64,000 nucleotides of DNA from Molanna angustata (Eukaryota > Arthropoda > Insecta > Trichoptera > Molannidae). Below the pieces are notes generated by a model. The model saw nothing but the letters and a program-made list of their open reading frames with translations. It did not search any database and had not been told where the DNA came from. The stretch is taken from assembly GCA_963576475.1 (NCBI GenBank), contig OY754964.1, positions 8,657,986 to 8,721,985 on the forward strand, written 5' to 3'. Position 1 is the first letter of the stretch. Each line of letters starts with the position of its first letter. Made by a program: the position numbers and the translations under genes. This document shows positions 20,530 to 31,329 of the stretch, piece after piece.

Positions 20530-22295
20530 GGGAATGTCAATGACGACCTATGGCTAAACTTGAATTTCATACTCCTTGTTTATACGCCACTTCTCTTTTC
20601 GTTAAATTCACATTTATAATCAGCATTTAAATTTAATTTTCTTATCAATATTATTACTTTGTAATCATATATCCAATAATCATAAATAAATCGTTTTATT
20701 TCTGCACGAGTCACCCTCTTTATAGGGTGTGTTGCCTACATTAAGATGGATAAAGATAATTATTCAGCCATTGCACATAATACCAATATGTTTAAAAAAA
20801 TCCAGGCGAATGTTATTAAAATGTGTGCAAACTAATTTTATGGTTTAACATTACAATTCATTGAATGGCAAACGCTGAAGAATAGCAAATAATATAACTT
20901 TCACTTCCTATTGTATTTTTTATTTCGACGAAATAATTTAAACCTTCTGATTATTATATTCGTTACATAAACTAATCGATTGCTCTTTGTAATGTTGTTA
21001 GCACTGATTCGAGTATTTAAGAAGATGAAAAAACCAATTATTAGCTTTTCTCTGAATGATTCTCATTTGGGTTGAGTTTTGTAAAAAGTCCATTATGTCG
21101 GCTTCTGTTTGTGTGGAAATTAATTTTTAAACGATATTTTTTTATGTATTCATTACATTCAAAGCATTCGCAAAAATACAATTTTAAACAAGCCGTCTTT
21201 TTTATCTGGTTTCTATTTTTTATTCATGGTCTACTTTTCACGTCATCCATGTATTGTGTTTTTCATTTTATCATTCTGTAGAGGGTTCAATACTTATTTG
21301 TTTGGTGATAAATTTGGAGAATCGTTGTGTCTGAAATGTGTGTCTGATCTACACATCTTACATAAAAAAATGTCAGTAGGAAGGTGAATTTACACTCTTA
21401 AAACCTTACGGTAATATTATGTTGTTGGCAAAACATATTCATAATTAAAAATAATTGCTGTAGAGAACAGCCTTCGAGATGTTGTTGTAACATTGTCCAT
21501 TGTCAAAGAATATTGAGAATACACATTAGACTTGAAGGGTAGAAGATCCTGAAGTCGCCAAGCGATCCGATGTTTTGATTTTATACTAGACCTTAGAATA
21601 CCCCATAGCTCATTTTTACCTAAGTCGTATGAGCTGTTAAAATTGATTTATAAAGAGAAAAAATTCAACATAATAAATAGTGTTAAAAATCATACAACTA
21701 CGTAAATAATATGTTGATATCTATGTATAATTTATTTGAAAAATATAATCACATGCGAATACATAAAAAAAACTTATTCCTAACCTCAAATAACAAAGGT
21801 ATTCATAACATTTTTACTGAAACCAATTTTCATTATATTCATAAAGTTAGCTTTTAGTGATAAAAGCGACTCGTGTGAGCGAGTTGCTTTATAATTTCAA
21901 TGGAAATTGATTGCAGGAAAAATGTAATCAGCACCTATATCATTTAAGGTTTGGAATAAAATTAAATTTCTAAACAAAATTCAATTTACGTAGTTGTATG
22001 GCTCCTACAATTTTTAATACCTACTACTTGTTTTTTTTGTATCGAAAATTTTCGTTTTTTTATGTCAACTTTGAAGTCCGCTCTAGGATCGTCAATCACC
22101 GATGCCGTTTGATCTGCTCAAGAGCTTCCTACGTGGAGGCAGAAAATTTGTCGAGTTATCCATCCTATATCATTAGGCTCTATGGAGAAAAGAAGTAAAC
22201 ATATTTTTTACCAGATAATGACGCAATGCAATAAATTGCTTTTACATCACATTATACTTTCATGTAAGAAACCTACGCCAAAATGAATGTATTTC
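20530..22295. other. AT-rich DNA without identifiable gene
   Basis: Only low-complexity short open frames (for example 21072-21281, rich in F and I). No repeat ends identified. Confidence 0.45.
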
Positions 22296-22354
22296 AAGAT
22301 AGAAGAATGTGGTGTTTGGTTCTCTCTGCCTACCCCATGAGGGACGTGGCGTGA
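22295..22354 (+). repeat. LINE 3'-end relic (family of 48359-48971)
   Basis: GTTTGGTTCTCTCTGCCTACC followed by GGGACGTGGCGTG matches the last 60 bp of the LINE at 48359-48971. Similar snippets occur at 41630-41665 and, inverted, at 3846-3865 and 42125-42155. Confidence 0.55.
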
Positions 22355-22900
22355 TTTTATTTTATATTGTTTTTCGGGCAACTAACAGGTACTATGTCAA
22401 ATATTAATTTAACACAACATTCATTGATAGAGTTCGCAACGAGTACGTCAGAGGATCTTTTAAGGTAGCCCCAATAGAGGAGAAACTGAAAGAGGGCAGA
22501 CAACGATGGTATGGCCATGTCATGCGAAGGGAGGATACCTACTCCGTCAAAACTGTGCTCGGTATCCCCTCAAAACCACGAGGAAGAGGCAGACCGCCGG
22601 CGACATGGTGGACGAGTGTCGAGAGGGAGCTGGCGGCACAAGATGTCCCACAGGAGACGACGCAGAGTCGCAGATCATGGCGACTGATGATTAGGAGGCC
22701 CGACCTCGGATGAACTGGGATAGAGGGGCAGGAAATGATGATGATGATTCATAGCCACACTCTAGAGACTTATGTTATTGATTGTCTCACAGATCCAGAC
22801 TGAAAACAAAATTAAAAATTGTCGCCATCGGAAATCGAACCTTGAACCTTTGAATTAGCAGTCAGATACCTAACCAACTGAGCCACGAAGGCCGACGATA
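22355..22900 (-). repeat. SINE-B interrupted by an RTE fragment
   Basis: On the minus strand the head lies at 22896-22830: CGTGGCTCAGTTGGTTAGG (box A), then AGGTTCGATTTCCG (box B). The middle CAGTCTGGATCTGTGAGAC lies near 22785-22803. The last third (TTAGTTGCCCGAAAAACAAT) lies at 22368-22387, beyond a 322-bp insertion. Joining across the insertion restores the standard SINE-B order. Confidence 0.85.
22425..22746 (+). pseudogene. RTE-type LINE 3' fragment nested in SINE-B
   Basis: The plus-strand frame reads RVRNEYVRGSFKVAPIEEKL, a W-Y-G-H-V-M-R-R word near 22510, GRGRPPATWWTS and finally MIRRPDLG-stop near 22711. It ends in a GATGATGATGAT tail. ATTCAT occurs at 22419-22424 and 22747-22752 and fits a target duplication. 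Only the last 100 or so codons are present, a typical 5'-truncated insertion. The frame is open to its natural stop, so it is relatively young. Confidence 0.85.
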
Positions 22901-22904
22901 TGTA

Positions 22905-23940
22905 TGTATGTAGTACTATTACCTTTCATACAATTGAACTATACAATAATATGAAAATCTTTCGCTAATTGTTGAGTTTCATGATTTCTCATGATTCCCA
23001 TCATCAAATCTCTTGGCTTAGTTTAGATGGACCCACCCCATTAGTGTTCCCTTTCTAACGAAACAGCAATCATGGAATTCGGACGACGTGGTAAAAAAAT
23101 ATTATTAATCGCAGACGACTTTGTGAATTGAGAAGTTAGATATTTTTTTCTTGTGAGTTCCATCATCAGAACTCGATGAAATTCACATTATGTGTGATCA
23201 ACTCCGAAGGAATCCCTTCTTAATAAAAAAGAATTAATTCAAATCGGACAATGTTGACAAGATTTTTTATCAAATTTAAGAGTTTAATAAATTTATCACG
23301 GATCCCATTATCATACCCAATTGAAGCGAGACTAATCGGAAGATATCCTTTTCTAATTAAAAAAGAATCATCGAAATCGGTCGGCTTTTTAAAAAATAAA
23401 TCGCTGAACATACATAAAAATATCACGTAGAATTGATAAACTCTTTCGTTTTTGAATCTAAAAAGGTCGCATATAGTCTAGGATCAGATGTACCTACTTA
23501 ATAAGAAATCATCGATTCAATTACGGTTGAATTGTTCGTCGTGTTGAATTGCTCTGTTTTATTTTGATACCAATTCGGTTCCCTTTATATATTTCATCCT
23601 ACCGTCACTAATACAACAATCACAACGCGTTTAACAATACACAATAGATTTGTATTTTTTTAATTTCAATATTTTTTTAACAGCGGTCAGGCAGTCGCCA
23701 ATAGCGTGTATCTAATAAATAGATTTAGAGAAAATTGTATCACGCAACGAGGTTCATTTTACTCAGCGACACAATCCAACTGTTGTGAAAGAAATGTTTC
23801 GAACCGTTAGATTCTGGATGTTTTTGAAATTATAACAATATAAAGATTGTTGATTGATTAGTCTACATTTCTCTATCTAAATAATTCTTATTTTTTAAAC
23901 TATAAGAACTTTTGCCCTTTTTTGATGAAAATGCTTAGGT
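22905..23940. other. AT-rich DNA without identifiable gene
   Basis: No supported gene or element. Confidence 0.45.
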
Positions 23941-23944
23941 GATC

Positions 23945-24265
23945 CAGCGGTGTGACTAGGTTAGACAGAGTGAGAAACCAACATATCAGAAGCAGCTTCG
24001 GGGTTATCCCAGTGACGAAAAAGGTAACAGATGCAAGGTTAAGATGGTATAGCCATGTGATGAGGCACGAGAATCATGCAGTGTATCGGCAATAGAAATA
24101 CAGGATAAGTAAAGGTCGACCCAGACTCACATGGTGGAGTGGTATGGAGAAGAAGTTGAGATAGAAATGATTGGATAAAACGATGGCGCAAGATAGACAT
24201 GGAGGATAAAAATAAGGAGAGCCGACCCCAAAACAAATATGGGAGAAAGATGAGGAAAAGGTAAT
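23945..24265 (+). pseudogene. RTE-type LINE C-terminal relic
   Basis: The plus strand reads RVRNQHIRSSFGVIPVTKKV, a RLRWYSHVMRHEN word near 24034-24072, a stop near 24093, then SKGRPRLTWWSGMEKKL. This is the same motif order as 22425-22746, but carrying several stops, so it is older. Confidence 0.75.
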
Positions 24266-24444
24266 ATGAACTTTTACACCTAGAAAACAATTTAATTTTA
24301 AAACCAGAATTTTGAATTTTGGGGCAATATATTTAATTTATTTATTAATATCAGAAGGATTGTATTGCGAAGGTGCGTGTTCATAAGGATTCTATTTTAT
24401 TCAAACGTATACCTCCAAGTATGATACTGCTTCTTCTTCTTCAG

Positions 24445-24725
24445 CCTGTTTTCATGTCATGATAAGACAAAAAACCAAAGTAGCCGATGTAGTGGAAAGG
24501 GTCGCTGGTCTTAAGTGGAGCGTGGCTGGGCATATTGCCAGATGCCAGGATTCACGATGGACCAAAAAGATCTTAGAATAGCGACCGAGAACAAGCCGAA
24601 GAGGTGTCGGCAGACCCCAGGCAAGGTGGTCTGATGACATCAAGAAATGTGCCGGAGGGAGATGGATGCAGTGTGCCCAAGACAGGGAGTTGTGGAGGAT
24701 CAAGGGGGAGGCCTATGTCCAAGAA
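24445..24725 (+). pseudogene. RTE-type LINE C-terminal relic (second subfamily)
   Basis: The plus strand reads TKVADVVERVAGLKWSVAGH followed by IARCQDSRWTKKILE, one stop, then GVGRPQARWSDDIKKCAGG and a closing DRELWRIKGEAYVQE-stop. The same arrangement occurs in the RTE copy at 36505-39400 (KWQWAGHVARQGTERW and GRPMKRWADD). Upstream GCTTCTTCTTCTTCAGCC (24430) may be another element's tail in inverse. Confidence 0.8.
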
Positions 24726-24729
24726 TGAT

Positions 24730-26175
24730 ATTGCTTATATCAGTTAATTAAATAATCGATAATACATAATTTTATTGTGATGAAGGGTTTCAATCAAAGA
24801 ACTACTTACATGGTTTATTAATAACAATTGAAAATACAATATAAAAAATAACTTGATAAATTTGTGATGTCGCGGGTCGGAACTAATGGATAAAATTTAA
24901 ACGCGACTCTAATCTATTCAACGACCAACACATGAATAAGGATTTGTATGTTTGTATCAGCGACGGTGGACTATGGTTCGCTGATCCTCGTCAATCTTCG
25001 GAAGTATTCGAGAATCTATGTCACATGTTGCAGCTCCAGAAGTGCTGCTACAGTTTGAAAATTTATTGTTACGAATTTAGGATTTCAATTATTATGTTTT
25101 TCTCGATTTTTTTCCCCTTTCAAAATATAAAATCATGCCAATGTTCCGATTGAGTTTATTTGTAAAAAAAGAAATGCTTTAGCAAATCGTTTTAATTTTT
25201 TAATCTAAATTTAAGCTTGTGACTTGTGATCTTGCTAGACTCCTTCTGCCCGTTCTAGGTCGTCATTCCAGCATTTTCATCCATAAATAATGAATAATGA
25301 TATACCTATTTTATATGGATTAAACAGTTATCGTCATTTTAAAGTTTCTCCGAAGTCAACTGTCAGCTGCTCCTTCTTTAACATGTTTTTTGTGTTTGTG
25401 CATCACGTAATTATGGACGTCTTTTGGGTCTTTCTTGTGTGGGAATATTGAGAGTCTATATTGATAACTTGACTATCGTCCTGTCCCCTTTTCATGATAT
25501 TGCATATAGCCCTTGAGGTGAGGTTATCACAAAAACGGCGCTATAAAAATAATCCAAATTTATTATTATTATAGCAGCTAACTATTTTAGTCCACGTTAT
25601 GTAGTTCTATTTCCAGATTACCTTGCACTTAATCGAATTGAGAACCAGGAAATAAGGCTCATATAGTGCTTAAAACTCGTCATCGGCTGGTTCACGTGAT
25701 CACTTTAAGCGCTTTTAAAAAAAAATATCATATAATTGTATGCATTTCTATAATAAAAAAAACTCCTAAACTAAGTCTTGAATAATTCGATGTGTCCTTT
25801 TATTTGTAAACATAAATATATTAGTGAGATAACTATACAGTTGTCTCAATATGAGTGACTACTATAGAGTACAAATTGATAGAAATATAAATCAATGTAA
25901 TTGATAACATGTTACTATTAATTTCAAGTAAGTAATTGAAAAATCGTGTCAACAATATTTTAGGCCAAACGTCAACGCAAACAAGTTTTGGTTTTGTGAT
26001 ATGGTCTTGTGATTGACAGCACATGGACTATCGCATGAGTAAGAATGCTAATCGATAAAATGTATAAAGTTTTGGGAGTCTAGCACGAGCGAATTGTGAT
26101 ATGATACCCTACAAGTTTTCATAGTAAGGGAAATTTGCAGATGCAAATGTGTATTTCATCTTCTTGTTCATATAC
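24730..26175. other. AT-rich DNA; contains a P1 snippet
   Basis: No gene identified. A P1 fragment at about 25640-25715 (AGAACCAGGAA and GTCATCGGCTGGTTCACG) is the only family match. Confidence 0.5.
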
Positions 26176-26179
26176 CTTA

Positions 26180-26395
26180 GCTGCCACTTGGACATGTGAA
26201 CTCCCAGTAGTTTTTCCATCTTTCGGGGATATTACAGGCATACCTCTTCCCTATAGTATTTCATGTAGGGTAAGATTCGGTTGTCTTTGGGAGACCATTT
26301 TTTCCTCGTAGTCTATAGATTACCTTCTTTCATATCTCCCTCATAGGACAACATCTTGAATATTTCACATCTCTCTGATCGCGCTCTGATTGCTT
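26180..26395 (-). other. Possible LINE 3' relic, unassigned
   Basis: The segment is more balanced in base composition than its surroundings. In inverse it ends with TATGAACAAGAAGATG, tail-like for the RTE relics here. No protein motif could be confirmed. Confidence 0.25.
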
Positions 26396-26564
26396 ATTAT
26401 TTATTTTTCTGACGGTAAAAGGTGTTTAATTTTAAAAAAACTCAGGTACTCTAACTCTCTTAACATTCTCTTAACATATCGACAAAGTATCAAGCCAAGA
26501 AACGCGAGATTTGTATGCAGTGTCTATATTATTCACGGTTTTTCCAACTTTGATGTCAAAGAAC

Positions 26565-27249
26565 ACCAACTTTTAGGCTTCGCAGCATACGTGTTCTATG
26601 TATATATGGATTTACTCAGAATTCGGTGTAGAACATTTAGTGTGTCTTTGTGTCCCCCCCCCCTCCTTATAACTTTTGATCCGCTCAATTTACAGAGCCC
26701 AAATATATAGCTATATAGGCCAAATATATAGGCCTACAAAACTTTTTTACTCAGAATTTTGAATTTTCGTTTCAGTCTGAGGTAATCATCTTAAGTTATC
26801 AACTTATTGAAAAAGCCGAAACACCCCAACAAGATAATTTAATTTGCTATAAAAAATATTAACATTGTAGTAGTACAACTCAAACTTTTTTAACAATTTT
26901 TATAAAAATTGAATTTTGTGACGACATTGTTTCATAAAATTGTAAGGCAGTATACACTACACAATATCTACGGGGACTCAACACTGTTTGAGTCAACAGT
27001 TTGATACTTAATTTCCAAACATACATACATACCATCGTCCTGTTTTCATATTCTGGGTAGGAAAAAAAACTGACCTCTATACTATCCTATCCTGACATAC
27101 ATATACCTTCATGTTTTATATTAAAAAAACAAATATCTTAAAAGGTTTACAAATTTGTGTTTAAGTATTTGTAGTTTGGTACGTATTCTTCAATTATACT
27201 ACATAGTATAGCCGTCGACAGTTGGACCTCACGTGTTACATGCAACTAG
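26565..27249 (+). mobile_element. Helitron-like element, 5'-truncated copy
   Basis: Shares with 17470-18486 the words GGATTTACTCAGAATTCGG, CTTTTGATCCGCTCAATTTA, TTTTATAAAAATTGAATTTT and GTCGACAGTTGGACCTCAC. It then has the CACGTGTTACATGCAACTAG end next to a T. The 5' terminus with TCCAACTGTCG was not found, so the copy is truncated or diverged there. No coding capacity. Confidence 0.65.
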
Positions 27250-27254
27250 TTACT

Positions 27255-27845
27255 TATTGTGAAATTATCTTATTTATAGAATAATTGATTCAAAATGTTT
27301 ATTCTTAGTAGTTATTTAGACAAACATTCAACTCTTATATGATTCTCATCGAGGAATTTGTTTTTCGTTGTATCTGAATTTGTCTTCAAGTCCTTAAATT
27401 GTGACTACATATTTATGGTTGAATTTTAAAATACAATCCTACATTGCACCTGTGAGGTGCCTATTAAGCAGTCCAAAATTAATCCTTCGATTGAACGATG
27501 GATCTCATTAAAATATTTAAAGTTTTGCATAATATATTATCGATCATATTAATATTATATAAATAAAACATAATGAATATTACGTTATATGATAATCTGT
27601 GTTCTTGATGGATTCACTTTTGATATAAAGACAGCAAGTAATTGACTTATAATTAATGCATGGCCATCAAAACTAATAACTGGCCAAAATGTCGCTAATG
27701 AAAAAAAATGGAGCGAAAGTTGTATCTAATGCAGTGGGAGTATATTTTAAACACTCTTAACACTGGTTTCCAAAGTGGGTAATGAAGGAATCAAATTTTG
27801 TAAAATATATAACGCAACTGATAGAATAAATTAACTAAGCAGCTA
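27255..27845. other. AT-rich spacer without identifiable gene
   Basis: No supported structure. Confidence 0.4.
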
Positions 27846-28269
27846 GCTTCAGCGGGGCGCCTGCTACCAGTGTACCTATTTTTTCATCATTACTACAAAA
27901 TGAACATTTTTGAAAAAAATTGCCTAGATAGCTTGGATATTAATAAAGAAAAACATGTACTATTACTTATAGAAAAATAATACGCATACCCCTATTTTTG
28001 ACATTATCTTGTATTTCTAAAAAAAGTATGCATTAAAAATTAAAAAATGCATAGAGCACTAAATATATTTTTTTAAATTAAAGAAGACAAATTTATCTGG
28101 AAAAATATGTCGAGACATTTGCATTAATGCTTCATGTTTAGTAAAGAAACCAAAAAACTTTTATTTCGCAATGGAGCTGAATGGAAAATAAATGTTTTTT
28201 TAGGTTTCACACTAAACATGAAGCATTAATCCAAATGTCACGACATATTTAAATGATATTTATGACTAT

Positions 28270-28460
28270 TTCTACTTTATTTTATTTTATTTTTTTTTAT
28301 TTTATGTAGCTTCTCACATTCTGGAGACTTACGATATTTATCGTCTCACAGATCCAGACTGAAACCACAATTTAAAAAACTGTGTCTCTACCGGGAATCG
28401 AACCCAGGACCCTTGTATCAGCAGCCAGATACCTAACCAACTGAGTCACGAAGGCCGACT
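28270..28460 (-). repeat. SINE-B inserted in H3
   Basis: Minus strand: head CTTCGTGACTCAGTTGGTTAGG near 28434-28455, box B GGGTTCGATTCCCGG near 28392-28406, middle CAGTCTGGATCTGTGAGACG near 28345-28364, and an A-rich tail (TTTTATTTTATTTT on the plus strand, 28281-28305). The tRNA head and both promoter boxes are well kept, so this is among the youngest SINE-B copies. Confidence 0.88.
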
Positions 28461-28500
28461 TAAATTTAAAAAAAATATATTACTCTACGCCTTATAGTTT

Positions 28501-29050
28501 TACCTGTTTAGGTGTACTCTCGTTCACCTGTTTGGCTTTGGGCCCTCGGGATACCAAGTTATCTGATCTTGGTTACCGAGGACTGGGTTGTGCTGCCGAT
28601 CAAGTTAGATAACCTGTCGGTGGTCACCCAGGATAGGCTATGCCGGTCTATATAGGCTTTAGGTATTTCAACCTGTTTGCCTATCCCCAAGCGAAGGTAT
28701 TGTAATGACTGTGTAGGTACTTACCTAACACAGCACTACGTACATATAGATATTTAATATTACAGTAAAACACAGGTAATTAGATGGCAGAAATCAAAAG
28801 ATAATTGGTGCAATTACTTACATGAATTTATTTGGATAAGTGACTCTAATACATTGAAAATAGTTGACTTAATAAATAATTATATTTTAAATTAGAATAA
28901 TATACGATGATTACGCGGATTGAAAACTATGGGGTCGCAAGGACAGCGCGACCGCGATAACTGGAACAGGGTAGATCGAATGGCCGCTCCCGGTCTGAGG
29001 CGTCTTTATATAGGGCTGAATCGTCCGGATTCAGACACTAGCGCGCGCCA
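28501..29050. mobile_element. Unclassified 550-bp insertion with 8-bp target duplication
   Basis: TATAGTTT precedes (28493-28500) and follows (29051-29058) the segment, and uninterrupted H3 copies have this word once. The insert starts TACCTGTTTAGGTGTACTC and ends CTAGCGCGCGCCA. Its ends are GC-richer than its middle. No terminal inverted repeat, poly-A tail or coding frame is visible. A TATATAGGG word near 29006-29017 followed by TTCAGAC resembles a promoter plus initiator. Eight-bp duplications occur in hAT and P-type elements, but the missing inverted ends argue against a simple member. Confidence 0.7.
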
Positions 29051-29374
29051 TATAGTTTACTAAAAATATAAGATAAATTTTCAAAATCGGGGTTTTCGAA
29101 TATTTTTCTACAAGAATTCATAGAGAGCATTATCAGAAAGTTAAGGAACGTTTTTCATTATCAATGTCTAAACTATCTGATTTATTTTTTTCAAAACGAT
29201 TAGATTAGTAATAATAATGGTATATCAAATTGAAAAAGATGGACGCTGTCAGCAGGAGCCCTCTTGAACGAAGTTTAACAATAAATATACAACTATATAT
29301 GTAACTTATTTATTTGATCATCAAAATGAAATTCGAATTATGTAGCGTGTATCTATAAGCATACGAGTGCTTAT

Positions 29375-29690
29375 AACTGTGCTTCTTCTTCTTCTTATGC
29401 CATCATCCCGATCCCACCAAAATCATTCTGATCCTGCACCAACCTAATTAGAGAAGCCACATCCAGAATCCCAAACCACTGCCTGAGATTTTTAAGCCAC
29501 GATATTATTTTACACTCATGTTTTGTATTCCCTTTATCTTTCCCTCCACTATAAGTTTTTGAAGGGAATATCTATCACTACGGAAAATGTGGCAAAAATA
29601 TGCAGCTTTGTGTCTCTTGAGAGTGATCAGCAACTCTCTCTCTTTCCCCATCATATTTAGAACTCTTTAATTACAGGCTCAATCTGTAGG
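29375..29690 (-). pseudogene. RTE-type LINE C-terminal relic (third subfamily)
   Basis: The minus strand reads IISWLKNLRQWFGILDVASL followed by IRLVQDQNDFGG and a stop, with a GAAGAAGAAGAAGC tail near 29383-29398. The same closing words are found at 60965-61260 (ISWLKNLRQRFGILDTASQ). Upstream parts are frame-shifted. Confidence 0.75.
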
Positions 29691-29869
29691 TATAGCCACA
29701 TCATGAATGATTCAATTTTATTTACTACTAGCTTTTATGTCCCGCCGTTGGCCAAGAATGTGAATTAGTGAAGGAATAAGCAATCATTTATATAATATTG
29801 TCACACAAAATATTTGCTAATTCGTAGTATGAAAAGTAGTTTGAAATTTAATTGAGTTTAAGCGATGTA

Positions 29870-30520
29870 AAATGTTCAAGTGATGGCCACAACCCATTTG
29901 TTTTTATATATAAGTAGGTACATACAATTTCTGCACGCATGGACTATGGTAAATGGTTTTAAATATGACTGATTATAAAGAGACAACGTTGTAAAGAGTT
30001 TGGTTTTGGCCACAACCCCTATTTTTATATATTGTCATCGAACGCAAATAATGTGTTTAAAATATTTAGTAATTTTGGATGATGGGAAATGGTTTAAAAA
30101 TTGATTAAACAAAAGAAATGAGAAGATGTTGGTCATATCCCATTCGTTTTTATATTTTTCGTCAAGTGTGCATATAGTTTATTATATTTTTGCACAATAA
30201 AACTGATAGACTTAAAACTGACACATAAGTCTACATTACAGAAGAAGAAGACTTAAAGTACGTTAAATAGTTTTTAATTTGAATATAAACGTTGTGAAGA
30301 GCCCAGTAATGGCCACAACCCCGATTATTTATATATTGTCATCAAAATGAAATGTGTAGTTATTGAAATTTAAGCAATATATGATGATATAATAAATGGT
30401 GTAAATTTGATTGAACAAAAGTATTGAGAAGATTCTAATGTTGATCACATCTCATTCGTTTTTATGTATTTTCATCAAGTATGCATGTTGTTTATAATAT
30501 TTCTGTACAATAGATTATTA
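29870..30520. repeat. Imperfect long-period repeat around TGGCCACAACCC
   Basis: Blocks TGGCCACAACCC..TTTTTATAT recur near 29884, 30008 and 30308. Related GGTCATATCCCATTCGTTTTT and GATCACATCTCATTCGTTTTT blocks occur near 30130 and 30442. Spacing is roughly 120-180 bp. Units also share TGGTTTAAAA and TTGTCATCAA-type words. This appears to be a degenerate tandem array that grades into the next feature. Confidence 0.6.
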
Positions 30521-31320
30521 AACTTAAAATTAACCCAAAGGACTAAATAAAAAATAAGAAGAAGTATAAAACTATAACAAATGGTTTGTAATAAAAAACT
30601 GACCCAATGGTCTACATAGGTGGTCTTTAGTCTACAAAAAGAAGACTAAAGGAAAAGTTTGTATGAAAACTCTCCCTTGGTCTTCATAAAAGAGGAAAAA
30701 TTAGACTTTAGGAAATTAGTTTATATAAAATTCAACAAAGGTCTACATAAAATTAGAAAAAGAAGAATTTAGTTAAAAGATATAGTTGGTATCAAAACTG
30801 GCACAAAGGTCTACATAAAATAAGAAGAAGAAGAATTAGATAATAGAAATAGTTTGTATAAAATCTCACCCAAGTCTATATAAATTAAGAAAAAGAAAAA
30901 TTAGACTATAGGAAATAGTTTATTTATGAAATGTCCCAAATGACTTCACAAAAGAAGAGGAAGAAGAATCAACTTCCAGGAAATAGTTGTATAAAAACTC
31001 ACCCAAAGGTCTACATAAAAGAAGAAAAAGAATAATTAGACTATAGGAAATAGTTTGTAATGAAACTGAACCAAATGTATACGTAAAGGAAAAAGAAGAT
31101 GAATTAGACTATAGGAAATAGTTTTTATAAAAATTGACCCAAAGGTCTACATAAAATAAGTAGAAAAAGAATTAGACTCCAGGATATAGTTTGTATTAAA
31201 AATCACCCAAAGGTCTACATATTAGAAGAAGAAGAAGAATTCGACTATAGGAAATAGTTTGTATATTGAATATGTATTGAAGTTAACCTAAAGTAGTTAA
31301 ATAATTTTCCTATAGGAAAT
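30520..31320. repeat. Minisatellite, about 70-bp unit, roughly 10-11 units
   Basis: The unit runs approximately CCCAAAGGTCTACATAAAA, AGAAGAAGAAGAATTAGAC, TATAGGAAATAGTTTGTAT and AAAAACT. Clear units lie near 30590, 30745, 30805, 31005, 31140 and 31200, with variants between them. Each unit carries a purine-rich AAGAAG tract on the plus strand. No open frame crosses it. A lone related unit lies near 30210-30270 within the preceding array. Confidence 0.85.
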
Positions 31321-31329
31321 CAGTATATT

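Larger units (their letters stand above)
27851..29264. repeat. Long-hairpin MITE H3, copy 2 (twice interrupted)
   Basis: The left arm starts GCGGGGCGCCTGCTACCAGTG and the right arm ends ACGCTGTCAGCAGGAGCCC. The family words ATGCTTCATGTTTAGTAAAG and its inverse CACTAAACATGAAGCATTAA flank the centre. The right arm is split by a SINE-B (28270-28460) and a 550-bp insertion (28501-29050). Removing both restores the H3 order. Confidence 0.8.

Noticed and set aside
26180..26395. Confident LINE relic
   Set aside because: Only a tail-like AAGAAGATG and base composition support it, so it is listed as unassigned at low confidence.
28505..29050. Solo LTR with TG...CA ends
   Set aside because: A TGTTTAGG...GCGCCA reading needs flanking duplications that are absent there. 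The only exact duplication is the 8-bp TATAGTTT at different borders.
30520..31320. CRISPR-like array
   Set aside because: Units are imperfect, without constant repeats and unique spacers. The surrounding DNA is clearly eukaryotic.
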